From positions 2,542,001 to 2,606,000 of the forward strand of contig NZ_BJHV01000001.1 of NCBI RefSeq assembly GCF_005405925.1: a stretch of DNA of 64,000 nucleotides, written 5' to 3'. Below the pieces are notes generated by a model. The model saw only the letters and a list, made by a program, of their open reading frames with translations, ran no database searches and was not told the origin of the DNA. This DNA is from Streptomyces antimycoticus (lineage in GTDB: Bacteria; Actinomycetota; Actinomycetes; Streptomycetales; Streptomycetaceae). The stretch's first letter is position 1, and each line of letters opens with the position of its first letter. Positions 52,306 through 61,672 of the stretch are shown one piece after another. A program made the translations under genes and the position numbers.

Positions 52306-52632
52306 AACTGTCTGCTCCCCTAGCCTTCCGTCCCGGCCGGAGTGCGCGCGGGCGATCTCGCCCGCACCCCCATCCCCGGGCGTCCCGGAGCACGCACACT
52401 CCGAAACCGCCCGGGGCTCACACCCCGGTGGACCGTGACCCGATGTCACGTGATCGATGCGGTAGTTGCCGAAGGCGGGGTACAGCACCACCCCTTGTCG
52501 GCACCGCGGCCCGGTTACGGGCCGCACACACCATGTAACGAGGAGGGAGCAATCAAGCTATCAAGCTACGACACCATTCACCCTTTTTGGTTCCTTCGGT
52601 ATGTGTGATCGATTAGGCCGTTCGTGCAGCCC
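52306..52632. promoter_or_regulatory. chpC upstream region
   Basis: A 327-bp gene-free stretch between chpC and the M20 peptidase gene. It must carry the chpC promoter and leader. No short chaplin gene (chpH) is present, although I recall chpH next to chpC in S. coelicolor. No obvious terminator for the peptidase gene was seen. Confidence 0.5.
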
Positions 52633-53969
52633 TCAGCAGGCGTCCAGGAACCGGTCCAGCACCCGCACGCCGAACTTGAGCCCGTCCACCGGCACCCGCT
52701 CGTCGACCCCGTGGAACATCCCGGCGAAGTCCAGCTCGGGGGCAGCCGCAGCGGCGCGAATCCGAAGCAGCGGATGCCGAGGTCGTCGAAGGACTTCGCG
52801 TCCGTACCGCCGGAGAGGCAGTACGGCACGGCGCGGGCGATCGGGTCCTCGGCCTTCAGCGCCGACTGCATGGCCTCGACCAGCGCCCCGTCGAAGTTGG
52901 TCTCCAGCGCCTTGTCCGCGTGCACGTCCTCCCGCTTGACCCTAGGGCCGAGGATGCGGTCGAGGTCGGCCAGGAACTCCTCCTCGAACCCCGGCAGGAA
53001 GCGCCCGTCCACATGTGCCGTGGCCTGACCCGGAATGACGTTGACCTTGTAGCCGGCGCTGAGCATGGTCGGGGCGGCGGTGTTCTGGAGCGTGGCCCCG
53101 ATGATCTTCGCGATGCCGCCCAGCTTGGCCAGCGTCTCGTCCATGTTCTCCGGGTCGAGCGGGGTGCCGAGCGCATCGGACAGCTCGTCCAGGAAGGACC
53201 GTACGGTCTTGGTGACCCGCACCGGGAACTTGTGCCGCCCGAGCCGCCCGACCGCCTCGGTCAGCTCCGTGATGGCGTTGTCGTTGTTGGTCATCGAGCC
53301 GTGCCCCGCGGTGCCGTCCACCGTGAGCCGCATCCAGTGCATGCCCTTCTGCGCGGTCTCGATCAGATAGAGCCGCAGATCCTCGTTGACGGTGAAGGAG
53401 AAGCCGCCGACCTCGCCGATCGCCTCCGTCACGCCCTCGAAGAGGTCGGGGTGGTTGTTGACCAGGTGCTTGGCCCCGTAGACCCCGCCCGCCTCCTCAT
53501 CGGCGAGGAAGGCCAGCACGATGTCGCGCGGGGGCTTGCGGCCGCTGCGCAGCCGGTCCCGGACGACCGCGAGCGTCATCGCGTCCATGTCCTTCATGTC
53601 CACCGCGCCCCGGCCCCAGACGCAGTCGTCCACGATCTCGCCGGAGAAGGGGTGGTGGGTCCAGTCCTCGGCGTTGGCCGGTACGACGTCGGTGTGGCCG
53701 TGGATGAGCAGCGCCGGACGGGACGGATCCTCCCCCTCGATCCGTGCCACGGTCGACGCCCTGCCCTTGTGCGACTCGAAGATCTTCGGCTCGAGCCCCA
53801 CCTCGGCGAGCTTCTCGGCGACGTACTCGGCGGCCGCGCGCTCACCGGGGCCGGAGTGGTCGCCATAGTTACTGGTGTCGATCCGGATCAGGTCACGGCA
53901 GAGGTCGACCACCTCGTCCTCGCCCCTGACCGTTCCGGTCGTCGTCGCGCCCGAAAGCGACTCACTCAC
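52633..53969 (-). CDS. M20-family metallopeptidase, apparent frameshift
   Basis: A zinc-dependent exopeptidase/deacylase of about 445 residues. Metal ligands lie in LLIHGHTDVVPANAEDW, WGRGAVDMKDMDAM and FLADEEAGGVYGAKHLV, with a dimerisation domain around VDGTAGHGSMTNNDNAI. The catalytic Asp and Glu after the first His and in DEEAG are intact. I chose GTG 53969 after GAGGAGG. The frame breaks in the G5 run at 52738-52742; one added base gives LPPELDFAGMFHGVDERVPV and a stop at 52633. As read, the last 30-50 residues are wrong. Confidence 0.9.
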
Positions 53970-54202
53970 GATGCCTCCTCGTCGTTGCGCTGCCACGGGA
54001 CGCCCAGGTACGGACCCCCGCGGCAGGGGTCACCCGCCCATCCTCCTCCGCTCGCCCGCCCAGCCCAAGGCTGCAATACCGCCGTCACGCCCCCGTCACA
54101 CAGCGCTGCCGCGGAGGCCCGACCGGCTGTGATCGAGCACGTCCCGATGTTTGCTATGGTTTTCCACGTCGGAACGGCCACGGGCCGGTCGGCAGACACC
54201 TG

Positions 54203-54290
54203 GTCCGGGTGGCGGAATGGCAGACGCGCTAGCTTGAGGTGCTAGTGCCCTTTATCGGGCGTGGGGGTTCAAGTCCCCCCTCGGACACCA
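54203..54290 (+). tRNA. tRNA-Leu (anticodon GAG)
   Basis: An 88-nt leucine tRNA with a long variable arm. The acceptor stem GTCCGGG pairs with CTCGGAC. The anticodon stem CTAGC/GCTAG encloses loop TTGAGGT (GAG at 54236-54238), and the T stem GGGGG/CCCCC encloses TTCAAGT. The 3' CCA is encoded. Confidence 0.96.
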
Positions 54291-54296
54291 GCTGAT

Positions 54297-54318
54297 ACCC
54301 CACTTCACGTGGGGTTTT
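54297..54318 (+). terminator. Terminator of tRNA-Leu
   Basis: CCCCAC and GTGGGG form a stem with loop TTCAC, followed by TTTT. It is 7 bp past the tRNA CCA end. Confidence 0.9.
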
Positions 54319-54546
54319 CTGCTTTCCAGGACTGTGGCGTGGCCCTTTCGAGGACTGTGGCGTGACCAACGGTCCGGCATACCCCCATGTTCAGGCGCCG
54401 GCGCCCCGGCGACCGGCACGATCGCACCGGTCACCATCGTCGAGATCCGGCGTCGTGTCATGAAGTGATCATGGCCCGTTCCTCGATGCCCACCCGGGGA
54501 CCTCGGCACGGACACGGCGGACATCCGCGCCCCTCGCCCCAGCGCC

Positions 54547-54595
54547 CGTATGGGTCGCGTCAAGGGGGTGCGGATCGGCGTATGGGACCCGTCAA
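54547..54595. promoter_or_regulatory. Direct repeats upstream of the kdp operon
   Basis: CGTATGGGtcgCGTCAA (54547-54563) and CGTATGGGaccCGTCAA (54579-54595) are direct repeats 32 bp apart, about three helical turns. They lie about 100 bp before the first kdp reading frame and could bind a response regulator such as KdpE. The 54319-54546 stretch contains no gene, only a 14-bp direct repeat (54328 and 54351). Confidence 0.5.
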
Positions 54596-54693
54596 CAACG
54601 CTCGGATCCGGCCATGGGCGGGGTTTTCTTCTCTCGACAACCCGTCCGATCCGCCGCTTGCGGATTCCCCCGACCTCTTTCCAGGAGTTCGCG

Positions 54694-54777
54694 ATGGCCG
54701 ATGTGGCCTTCGTCGTCACCACGCTCGCGGTGTTCGCGCTGGTGGCCTTTGTCGCCAAAGGGGTGACGAAGCTGTGA
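54694..54777 (+). CDS. 27-residue membrane micropeptide preceding kdpF
   Basis: A very short frame encodes 27 residues: [19 protein letters not shown] then VAKGVTKL, one predicted membrane helix with a positively charged C terminus. The ATG follows a strong CCAGGAG ribosome site at ideal distance. The TGA overlaps the kdpF GTG (GTGA), so translation is probably coupled. Size and topology mimic KdpF, but the sequence differs. It may be an accessory subunit or a leader peptide; no function is known to me. Confidence 0.65.
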   Translation: MADVAFVVTTLAVFALVAFVAKGVTKL

Positions 54778-54863
54778 CCGTCGAAAACGTCGTCGGCCTC
54801 GTCGTCGCCGTCGCCCTGCTGGGCTACCTCGTCCTCGCCCTGATCTTCCCGGAGAGGTTCTGA
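54774..54863 (+). CDS. kdpF: Potassium pump small subunit KdpF
   Basis: A single-helix peptide of 29 residues ([20 protein letters not shown], ending ALIFPERF). The [14 protein letters not shown] end is the classic KdpF signature. It stabilises the KdpABC complex. GTG 54774 overlaps the preceding micropeptide stop, and kdpA begins 2 bp after its TGA. Confidence 0.9.
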   Translation: MTVENVVGLVVAVALLGYLVLALIFPERF

Positions 54864-54865
54864 CG

Positions 54866-56557
54866 GTGACATCAGCTGCTACCGCGGCGGGAGGCATGGG
54901 CCCCGTACTCGCGGGCGTGCTCCAGCTGCTCGCCCTCATAGGGGCGCTGGCGCTCGCCTACGTTCCCCTCGGCAACTACATGGCCAAGGTCTTCTCGTCC
55001 GAGAGGCACTGGCGCGTGGAGAAGTGGATCTACAAGGGCATCGGTGCCAACCCCGACACCGAGATGCGCTGGGCCTCGTATCTGCGCGGGGTGCTGGCCT
55101 TCTCGGTGGCCGGTGTGCTCTTCCTGTATCTGCTGCAGCGGCTGCAGGGCAGCCTGCCCGGTTCCCTCGGGTTCTCCTCGATCGAGCCGGCGCAGGCGTT
55201 CAACACGGCCGCGTCCTTCGTGTCGAACACCAACTGGCAGTCGTACTCCGGCGAGCAGGCCATGGGCCACGTCGTGCAGACCGCCGGACTCGCCGTGCAG
55301 AACTTCGTGTCGGGCGCGGTCGGCATCGCCGTCGCGGTGGCGCTGGTGCGCGGTTTCGCGCGCTCGCGCACCGGTGAACTCGGCAACTTCTGGGCCGATC
55401 TGGTGCGCGGCACGGTCCGCGTCCTGGTGCCGGTCGCGGCGATCGCCGCCCTCGTGCTGGTCGCCTGCGGTGCCCTGCAGAACTTCTCGGGCATCCACGA
55501 GGTGGGCCAGTTCATGGGCGGCTCGCAGCAGTGGAACGGCGGGGCGGTGGCCTCGCAGGAGGCCATCAAGGAGCTGGGCACCAACGGCGGCGGTTACTTC
55601 AACGCCAACAGCGCCCACCCGTTCGAGAACCCGACCCCGTTCACCAACCTCTTCGAGATCTTCCTGATCCTGGTCATCCCGCTGGCGCTGACCCGCACCT
55701 TCGGCATCATGGTCGGCTCGGTCAAGCAGGGCTACGCGATCCTGGGGACCATGGTCACCATCTGGGTCGGCTTCGTGGCCCTGATGATGTGGACCGAGTT
55801 CGCCCACCACGGCCCGGCCCTGCAGGCCGCCGGTGGCGCGATGGAGGGCAAGGAGGCCCGCTTCGGTGTCGGCGGCTCGGCGCTCTTCGGGGTGTCGACC
55901 ACGCTTACCTCGACCGGAGCGGTGGACTCCTTCCACTCCTCCTTCACGGGCCTGGGCGGCGGCATCACCATGCTCGGCATGATGCTGGGCGAGATCGCGC
56001 CCGGTGGTGTGGGCTCCGGCCTCTACGGCATGCTGATCATGGCGATCATCGCGGTGTTCATCGCCGGGCTGATGGTCGGCCGCACCCCCGAGTATCTGGG
56101 CAAGAAGATCGGTGCCCGCGAGATGAAGCTGGCGGCCTGCTACATCCTGGTCACCCCGGCGCTGGTGCTGATCTTCACCTCCGCCTCCATGGCCCTGCGG
56201 ACGCCGCCGAACTCGATGCTCAACTCCGGTGCGCACGGCTTCTCCGAGGTGCTGTACGCGTTCACCTCCGCCTCGAACAACAACGGCTCCGCCTTCGCGG
56301 GCCTGAACGCGAACACCGACTGGTTCAACACCACGACCGGTCTCGCGATGCTGCTCGGCCGCTTCGTGCCCATGGTCTTCGTCCTGGCGCTCGCGGGCTC
56401 GCTCGCCGAGCAGAAGCCGGTGCCGGCCACCGCGGGCACGCTGCGCACCGAGAAGCCGCTGTTCACGGGATTGCTGGTGGGCGCGATCCTGATCATCACC
56501 GGTCTGACGTACTTCCCGGCGCTGGCGCTGGGGCCGCTGGCCGAGGGGCTGGCGTGA
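54866..56557 (+). CDS. kdpA: Potassium-transporting ATPase subunit KdpA
   Basis: The potassium channel-like subunit of the high-affinity KdpFABC pump, 563 residues, about ten membrane helices. Selectivity-filter-type loops are seen in [35 protein letters not shown], and [19 protein letters not shown]. The GTG start lies 2 bp after kdpF. The stop overlaps the kdpB ATG (TGATG). Confidence 0.96.
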   Translation: MTSAATAAGGMGPVLAGVLQLLALIGALALAYVPLGNYMAKVFSSERHWRVEKWIYKGIGANPDTEMRWASYLRGVLAFSVAGVLFLYLLQRLQGSLPGSLGFSSIEPAQAFNTAASFVSNTNWQSYSGEQAMGHVVQTAGLAVQNFVSGAVGIAVAVALVRGFARSRTGELGNFWADLVRGTVRVLVPVAAIAALVLVACGALQNFSGIHEVGQFMGGSQQWNGGAVASQEAIKELGTNGGGYFNANSAHPFENPTPFTNLFEIFLILVIPLALTRTFGIMVGSVKQGYAILGTMVTIWVGFVALMMWTEFAHHGPALQAAGGAMEGKEARFGVGGSALFGVSTTLTSTGAVDSFHSSFTGLGGGITMLGMMLGEIAPGGVGSGLYGMLIMAIIAVFIAGLMVGRTPEYLGKKIGAREMKLAACYILVTPALVLIFTSASMALRTPPNSMLNSGAHGFSEVLYAFTSASNNNGSAFAGLNANTDWFNTTTGLAMLLGRFVPMVFVLALAGSLAEQKPVPATAGTLRTEKPLFTGLLVGAILIITGLTYFPALALGPLAEGLA

Positions 56558-58695
56558 TGACCACCCGCACAGAAAACCACGAGGACTCCATGTCCACTGC
56601 CACTCCGACCAGGGCGCCGCAGAACGGCGTTCCCACCGGGCACAGCTCGGCCGAGGACCGTGTCGGCGCGGGCCTCTTCGATCCCGGGCAGCTGCTGAAG
56701 TCGCTGCCGGACGCCTTCCGCAAGCTGGACCCGCGGGTGATGGTGAAGTCGCCCGTGATGTTCGTCGTGCTGGTCGGGTCCGTGCTGACCACGGTGTTCT
56801 CCTTCAAGGATCCGGGCGACTGGTTCGGCTGGGCGATCAGCGCCTGGCTGTGGCTGACCGTGATCTTCGCCAATCTGGCGGAGGCGGTCGCCGAGGGCCG
56901 TGGCAAGGCGCAGGCCGACACCCTGCGCAAGGCCAAGACCGACACGGTGGCCCGGCGGCTGGCCGCGGACGGCACGGCCGAGGAGCGGATCCCCGGCACC
57001 GGGCTGAAGATCGGTGACCTGGTGGTCTGCGAGGCCGGCGATGTCATCCCCGGTGACGGCGATGTGGCCGAGGGCGTCGCCTCGGTCGACGAGTCGGCGA
57101 TCACCGGCGAATCGGCGCCGGTCATCCGCGAGTCCGGCGGCGACCGTTCGGCCGTGACGGGTGGCACCAAGGTGCTGTCCGACCGCATCGTCATCAGGAT
57201 CACCACCAAGCCGGGCGAGACCTTCATCGACCGGATGATCAACCTGGTGGAGGGCGCCGCCCGCCAGAAGACGCCGAACGAGATCGCGCTGAACATCCTG
57301 CTCGCCTCGCTGACGATCGTGTTCCTGCTCGCCTGCGTCACGCTGCCGCCGTTCGCCGATTACGCGGGCACGCAGTTGACGATGGTGGTGCTGGTGGCGC
57401 TGCTGGTCTGCCTGATCCCGACGACGATCGGCGCGCTGCTGTCGGCGATCGGCATCGCGGGCATGGACCGGCTGGTGCAGCGGAACGTGCTGGCGATGTC
57501 GGGCCGGGCGGTCGAGGCCGCCGGTGACGTCTCCACACTGCTGCTGGACAAGACCGGCACGATCACCCTGGGCAACCGCCAGGCAGCCCAGTTCGCGCCG
57601 GTGCGCGGCACCACCGAGGCCGAGGTCGCCGACGCCGCCCAGCTCTCCTCGCTGGCCGACGAGACCCCCGAGGGCCGGTCCATCGTCGTCCTGGCGAAGG
57701 AGAGGTACGGACTGCGCGAGCGCCACCAGGGCGAACTGGTGGGCGCAGAGTGGATCGAGTTCACCGCGCAGACCCGGATGTCGGGTGTGGACGTCGGCGA
57801 GCGGAAGATCCGTAAGGGTGCGGCCGGTTCGGTCATCGCCTGGGTCCGGGAGCGGGGCGGCACGGTCGCCGAGGACGCGGACCGGATCGTCCACCGGATC
57901 TCCGAGGCCGGCGGCACCCCGCTGCTGGTGGCGGTCCAGGACGCCGACGGGGCGCGGGTGCTGGGGGTCATCCACCTCAAGGACGTCGTCAAGGAGGGCA
58001 TGCGGGAGCGGTTCGACGAGCTGCGCCGCATGGGCATCAAGACCGTCATGATCACGGGTGACAACCCGCTGACGGCCAAGGCGATCGCCGAGGAGGCGGG
58101 CGTCGACGACTTCCTCGCCGAGGCCACTCCCGAGGACAAGATGGCCCTGATCAAGCGGGAGCAGGCGGGCGGCAAGCTGGTCGCGATGACCGGCGACGGC
58201 ACCAACGACGCCCCGGCGCTGGCCCAGGCGGACGTCGGCGTGGCCATGAACACCGGTACGTCGGCCGCCAAGGAGGCCGGCAACATGGTCGACCTCGACT
58301 CCAACCCGACCAAGCTCATCGAGATCGTGGAGATCGGCAAGCAGTTGCTGATCACCCGTGGCGCGCTGACCACCTTCTCCATCGCCAACGACGTCGCGAA
58401 GTACTTCGCGATCATCCCGGCGCTGTTCGCGGCGGTCTATCCGGGCCTGGACAAGCTGAACATCATGCAGCTGTCCTCGCCGGACTCGGCGATCCTGTCC
58501 GCGGTGATCTTCAACGCGCTGATCATCATCACGCTGGTGCCGCTGGCCCTGCGGGGGGTGCGCTACCGGCCGATGAGCGCGGACAAGATGCTGCGGCGCA
58601 ACCTCGGGATCTACGGCCTCGGCGGCCTGATAGCGCCCTTCATCGGCATCAAGATCATCGACCTGCTCATCTCCCTCATTCCCGGGATCGGCTGA
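56557..58695 (+). CDS. kdpB: Potassium-transporting ATPase ATP-binding subunit KdpB
   Basis: The P-type ATPase subunit of 712 residues. The phosphorylated Asp is in [17 protein letters not shown]; the TGES-type loop is [17 protein letters not shown], and the hinge is [22 protein letters not shown] 56557 overlaps the kdpA stop; an alternative ATG at 56590 would remove an 11-residue leader. An open frame extends upstream inside kdpA but is not coding. Confidence 0.96.
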   Translation: MTTRTENHEDSMSTATPTRAPQNGVPTGHSSAEDRVGAGLFDPGQLLKSLPDAFRKLDPRVMVKSPVMFVVLVGSVLTTVFSFKDPGDWFGWAISAWLWLTVIFANLAEAVAEGRGKAQADTLRKAKTDTVARRLAADGTAEERIPGTGLKIGDLVVCEAGDVIPGDGDVAEGVASVDESAITGESAPVIRESGGDRSAVTGGTKVLSDRIVIRITTKPGETFIDRMINLVEGAARQKTPNEIALNILLASLTIVFLLACVTLPPFADYAGTQLTMVVLVALLVCLIPTTIGALLSAIGIAGMDRLVQRNVLAMSGRAVEAAGDVSTLLLDKTGTITLGNRQAAQFAPVRGTTEAEVADAAQLSSLADETPEGRSIVVLAKERYGLRERHQGELVGAEWIEFTAQTRMSGVDVGERKIRKGAAGSVIAWVRERGGTVAEDADRIVHRISEAGGTPLLVAVQDADGARVLGVIHLKDVVKEGMRERFDELRRMGIKTVMITGDNPLTAKAIAEEAGVDDFLAEATPEDKMALIKREQAGGKLVAMTGDGTNDAPALAQADVGVAMNTGTSAAKEAGNMVDLDSNPTKLIEIVEIGKQLLITRGALTTFSIANDVAKYFAIIPALFAAVYPGLDKLNIMQLSSPDSAILSAVIFNALIIITLVPLALRGVRYRPMSADKMLRRNLGIYGLGGLIAPFIGIKIIDLLISLIPGIG

Positions 58696-58700
58696 CCGCC

Positions 58701-59368
58701 ATGAACCATTCCGTCATGAACACCGCCCGGCTGTTCGGGCCGGCCTGCGGGCCCTCCTCGTACTGACCCTGGTCACGGGCGTCATCTATCCGCTGGTGGT
58801 CACCGGCATCGCCCAGGGGCTGTTCCACGACAAGGCGAACGGCTCCGAGATCAAGGCCGACGGCAAGGTCGTCGGCTCCTCGCTGATCGGGCAGCCGTAC
58901 AACCTGCCGCTGAAGAAGGGTCAGGAGACCCCGGATCCCGATCTGAAGTGGTTCCAGGGACGCCCGGCGAACGGCCTCGGCGCCAACAGCGTCAACACCC
59001 AGTACACGCTGCTGCTGTCCGGAGCCACCAACCTCTCCGCCGACAGCAAGGACCTCCTCCAGCAGGTCAAGGACGCCAAGGCCGCGGTCGTCAAGAACAA
59101 CTCGGTGCCCGGCTACACCGTCCGGCCGTCCCAGGTCCCCGCCGACGCGGTGACGTCCTCCGGATCCGGCCTGGACCCGGACATCTCCCCGCGCTACGCC
59201 GAGATCCAGGTCCACCGGGTCGCGGAGCGCAACGGACTGTCCGTCGCCCAGGTGGAGAAGCTGGTCGAGGACAAGACCGAGGGCCGCATCATCGGCTTCA
59301 TCGGCGAGCCGCGGGTGAACGTCCTCGAACTCAACATCGCGCTCAAGGATCTCGTGGCCCAGCACTGA
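58701..59368 (+). CDS. kdpC: Potassium-transporting ATPase subunit KdpC, apparent N-terminal frameshift
   Basis: A single-pass subunit of about 222 residues that aids ATP binding by KdpB. The membrane helix LVLTLVTGVIYPLVVTGIAQ and the extracytoplasmic domain (SSLIGQPYNLPLKK, FQGRPANGLG, DISPRYAEIQVHRVAERNGL) are typical. ATG 58701 is 5 bp after kdpB. The frame breaks at about 58736, where as-read translation stops within 22 codons; one added base joins MNHSVMNTARLF to RAGLRALLVLTL. No kdpD or kdpE gene follows. Confidence 0.9.
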
Positions 59369-59390
59369 CGGCGGCACACGCCCCGAGAAG

Positions 59391-59433
59391 CGGGAGCCGG
59401 CGGCCGGAGACATTCTCCGGCCGCCGGCTCCCG
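59391..59433. terminator. Bidirectional terminator after the kdp operon
   Basis: A perfect 20-bp inverted repeat (59391-59410 with 59414-59433) has a three-base loop, between convergent kdpC and the MarR gene. Confidence 0.85.
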
Positions 59434-59465
59434 TCGTCATGTCCCGGGGGCCGAAGCCGCCCGGC

Positions 59466-59993
59466 TCATCCGTCGCTCTCCGGCCGCTTCATCTCCCGCA
59501 GTTCGTTCTCGACGACGAGCGCGGCCCGGCGCAGATGCTGGTCGGCCGCCGCGATGTCGTCCGGGCCGAGCGTGGCGTTCAGAGTGTCGCTGATCTTGAG
59601 TACCTCGGCACCCATCTCCGTCAGCGCGGCCTGACCCGCGTCGGTGACCTTCAGCGACAGCGCCCGTTCGCTCTCCGGATGCGAGCCGCGGGCCACGAAG
59701 CCGCGGTTCTCCAGCTGGGTGACGATGCGGGTCATGGTCTGCGGGCGGGCGTAGCAGCGCCGGGCCAGCTGGGCGAGGGTGAGCTGGGGCTGGTCGGCGA
59801 TGATCCGCAGCGCCGTATAGCTCGACAGCGTCATGTTCCACGGCCGCAGCCGGCTGTTTCCGATCCTGGTGACCGCTCGCTCGAGCCGGAAGGCCGCGTC
59901 GATCAGCGAGGACGCCTCGTCCATGCCCGTGGCCGCCCGCGGCGGGGTCCGGTCGTCGTTCAGGGGACTGATGTACGGCAGCGGGTCTGTCAC
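59466..59993 (-). CDS. MarR-family regulator
   Basis: A winged-helix regulator of 175 residues. The MarR core is MTLSSYTALRIIADQPQLTL, recognition region ARRCYARPQTMTRIVTQLEN, wing RGSHPESERALSLKVTDAG. The start is uncertain: GTG 59993 is used here, though ATG 59924 would also retain the whole DNA-binding domain. It is divergent from the flavin reductase gene and probably regulates it. Confidence 0.85.
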   Translation of the reverse strand: MTDPLPYISPLNDDRTPPRAATGMDEASSLIDAAFRLERAVTRIGNSRLRPWNMTLSSYTALRIIADQPQLTLAQLARRCYARPQTMTRIVTQLENRGFVARGSHPESERALSLKVTDAGQAALTEMGAEVLKISDTLNATLGPDDIAAADQHLRRAALVVENELREMKRPESDG

Positions 59994-60052
59994 GTCTGCA
60001 GCGTAATGGCACGGCCCCCGACCAAGTGCGTCAGCTCTCTTGCAATATGCAC

Positions 60053-60080
60053 GCATGCTTATATCATGTCAGCATGCTTA
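60053..60080. promoter_or_regulatory. Repeats in the MarR/flavin-reductase intergenic region
   Basis: GCATGCTTA occurs at 60053-60061 and 60072-60080 (19 bp apart), the second overlapping the reductase start codon; TGCAATATGCA lies just upstream (60041-60051). Repeats in the gap between a MarR gene and its divergent neighbour are likely operator sites. Confidence 0.45.
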
Positions 60081-60589
60081 CGACTCGCTTCTCTCAGTCC
60101 GCGCGGCAGGGCCCCGATCCCACCCGGTTCCGGTCCGTTCTGGGGCACTTCGCCAGCGGCATCACCGCGATCACCTCACGTGACGCGCACGGCAATCCGG
60201 TGGGTATGGCCGTCTCGTCGTTCACCTCCGTCTCGCTCGACCCGCCGCTGGTGGCATTCCTGCCGGGCAAGAGCTCATCGACGTTCCCGGCCATCGCCGA
60301 CCGCGGCACCTTCTGTGTGAACGTCCTCGCCGCCGGCCAGGAGGAGATCTGCCGCGCGCTGTCGGCGTCCGGCGGGGACAAGTTCGCGAGCGTGGCCTGG
60401 CGGCCGGGGCCGCACGGGGATCCGGTCATCGAGGACGTGGTGGCGTGGATCGGCTGCACGATCCAGGCCGTCCACGACGCCGGTGACCACCACATCGTCA
60501 TCGGCCACGTCGACGATCTCGACGCCCGCACCGAGGCGTCCCCGCTGCTGTTCTTCCGGAGCGGCTACCGCCACCTCGCGGCCGCCTGA
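60074..60589 (+). CDS. Flavin reductase (HpaC/SnaC-like)
   Basis: A split-barrel FMN-binding reductase of 171 residues. The family blocks are FASGITAITSRDAHGNPVGM, VSSFTSVSLDPPLVAFLPGK, RGTFCVNVLAAGQEEICR and DHHIVIGHVDDL. Such proteins supply reduced flavin to two-component monooxygenases. No monooxygenase gene lies adjacent. I chose ATG 60074; an in-frame ATG at 60026 lies in the promoter region. Confidence 0.88.
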   Translation: MLTTRFSQSARQGPDPTRFRSVLGHFASGITAITSRDAHGNPVGMAVSSFTSVSLDPPLVAFLPGKSSSTFPAIADRGTFCVNVLAAGQEEICRALSASGGDKFASVAWRPGPHGDPVIEDVVAWIGCTIQAVHDAGDHHIVIGHVDDLDARTEASPLLFFRSGYRHLAAA

Positions 60590-60631
60590 GCGGCGAACCC
60601 CCCGATCTCACCGCTGACGGAAGGCCCCTTG

Positions 60632-61672
60632 ATGACCCGACAGCACCCACCCATGACCACACTGACGCCCTCCGACGCCCACGCGCTCGTCTCCGCGGCG
60701 ATGACCCGCGCCGGGCACACCGCGGCCGAGGCCGGAATCATCGCCGACCACCTGCTCGACCGCGAACTGCGCGGCCTGTCCTTCGGCGGGCTCGCCCGCG
60801 CGCTGTCCGTGGTGGAGCGCATCCGCGCCACCCCCGAGCCCCCGGGCCCGATCCGGGTCGCCGCCGAGACCGCGGTGTCCGCGACCCTCGACGGGGGCGA
60901 CCAGGTCGGCTATCTCGTCGGCATGCGCGCGCTGGACCTGGCCGTGGCCAAGGCCCGCGCGCACGGCATCGCGGTCGTCTGCGCCCGCAACACCTGGTGC
61001 ACCGGCGTGTTCTCGTACTACCTGGAGAAGGCGGCGGACGCCGGGCTCGCCGGGATGATCGCGGGCAGCGGGTACACGGTGGTGGCACCGCACGGCGGCG
61101 CCGAGGGCCGGTTCGGCACCAACCCGATCGCCTTCGGCTTCCCGTCCACCCCGGCGCCGGTCATCTGGGACATCGGCACCGCGTCGGTCATGTACGGGGA
61201 GGTGCTGCGCAAGGCCCGGCTCGGCGCGGAGTCCGCGCCCGGCCAGGCGTACGACGCCACCGGTGTCCCGACGCTCGACCCGGCCGCCGCGCTGGAGGGC
61301 GCGTTCGGGGTGTGGGGCGGGCACAAGGGCTCGGGGCCGGCGATCGTCGTCCAGCGGCTGGGCATGATGGCCGGCGCGGCCGCCGACCCGCCGGGGGTCT
61401 CGGACCGCGGCTTCTTCGTCGTGCTGGTCGACCCCGGTGTGCTGGCCGACCCGGAGGACTACCGCCGAACGGTCGCCGCCTTCGCCGACGCGGTCCGGGC
61501 GACCCGTCCCACCGACGGCGGCGGCGCCGTACGGGTGCCGTTCGACCGCTCGGCCGCCTGCCGCGACGCGGCGCTCCGGCGCGGCACGATCGAGGTGTCC
61601 GCCGCGGTGGTCGAGGCCATGTGCCGGGAGGCGGGCCTCGCCGCCCACGCCGGGGGGACGGCCCATGGCTGA
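60632..61672 (+). CDS. Malate/L-lactate dehydrogenase family (LDH2/MDH2) oxidoreductase
   Basis: An NAD(P)-dependent oxidoreductase of 346 residues of the LDH2/MDH2 family, distinct from classical lactate dehydrogenases. Typical segments: ARAHGIAVVCARNTWCTGVF, GRFGTNPIAFGFPS, VIWDIGTASVMYGEVLRKAR and VWGGHKGSGPAIVVQ. The usual active-site His in the N-terminal SxHxG block is not obvious: the matching stretch reads NTWCTG. The specificity (2-oxoacid or imine substrate) is unknown. ATG 60632 follows GGAAGG. Its stop overlaps the next gene by 8 bp. Confidence 0.82.
   Translation: MTRQHPPMTTLTPSDAHALVSAAMTRAGHTAAEAGIIADHLLDRELRGLSFGGLARALSVVERIRATPEPPGPIRVAAETAVSATLDGGDQVGYLVGMRALDLAVAKARAHGIAVVCARNTWCTGVFSYYLEKAADAGLAGMIAGSGYTVVAPHGGAEGRFGTNPIAFGFPSTPAPVIWDIGTASVMYGEVLRKARLGAESAPGQAYDATGVPTLDPAAALEGAFGVWGGHKGSGPAIVVQRLGMMAGAAADPPGVSDRGFFVVLVDPGVLADPEDYRRTVAAFADAVRATRPTDGGGAVRVPFDRSAACRDAALRRGTIEVSAAVVEAMCREAGLAAHAGGTAHG

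Noticed and set aside
54203..54364. tRNA-Leu as an integration site, with 14-bp repeats at 54328 and 54351 as att sites
   Set aside because: The repeats do not copy the tRNA 3' end and no integrase gene is in the window.
55531..58695. A 1054-residue extended KdpB
   Set aside because: The first 342 codons lie inside kdpA in another frame; ATG 56557 overlapping the kdpA stop is the normal KdpB start.
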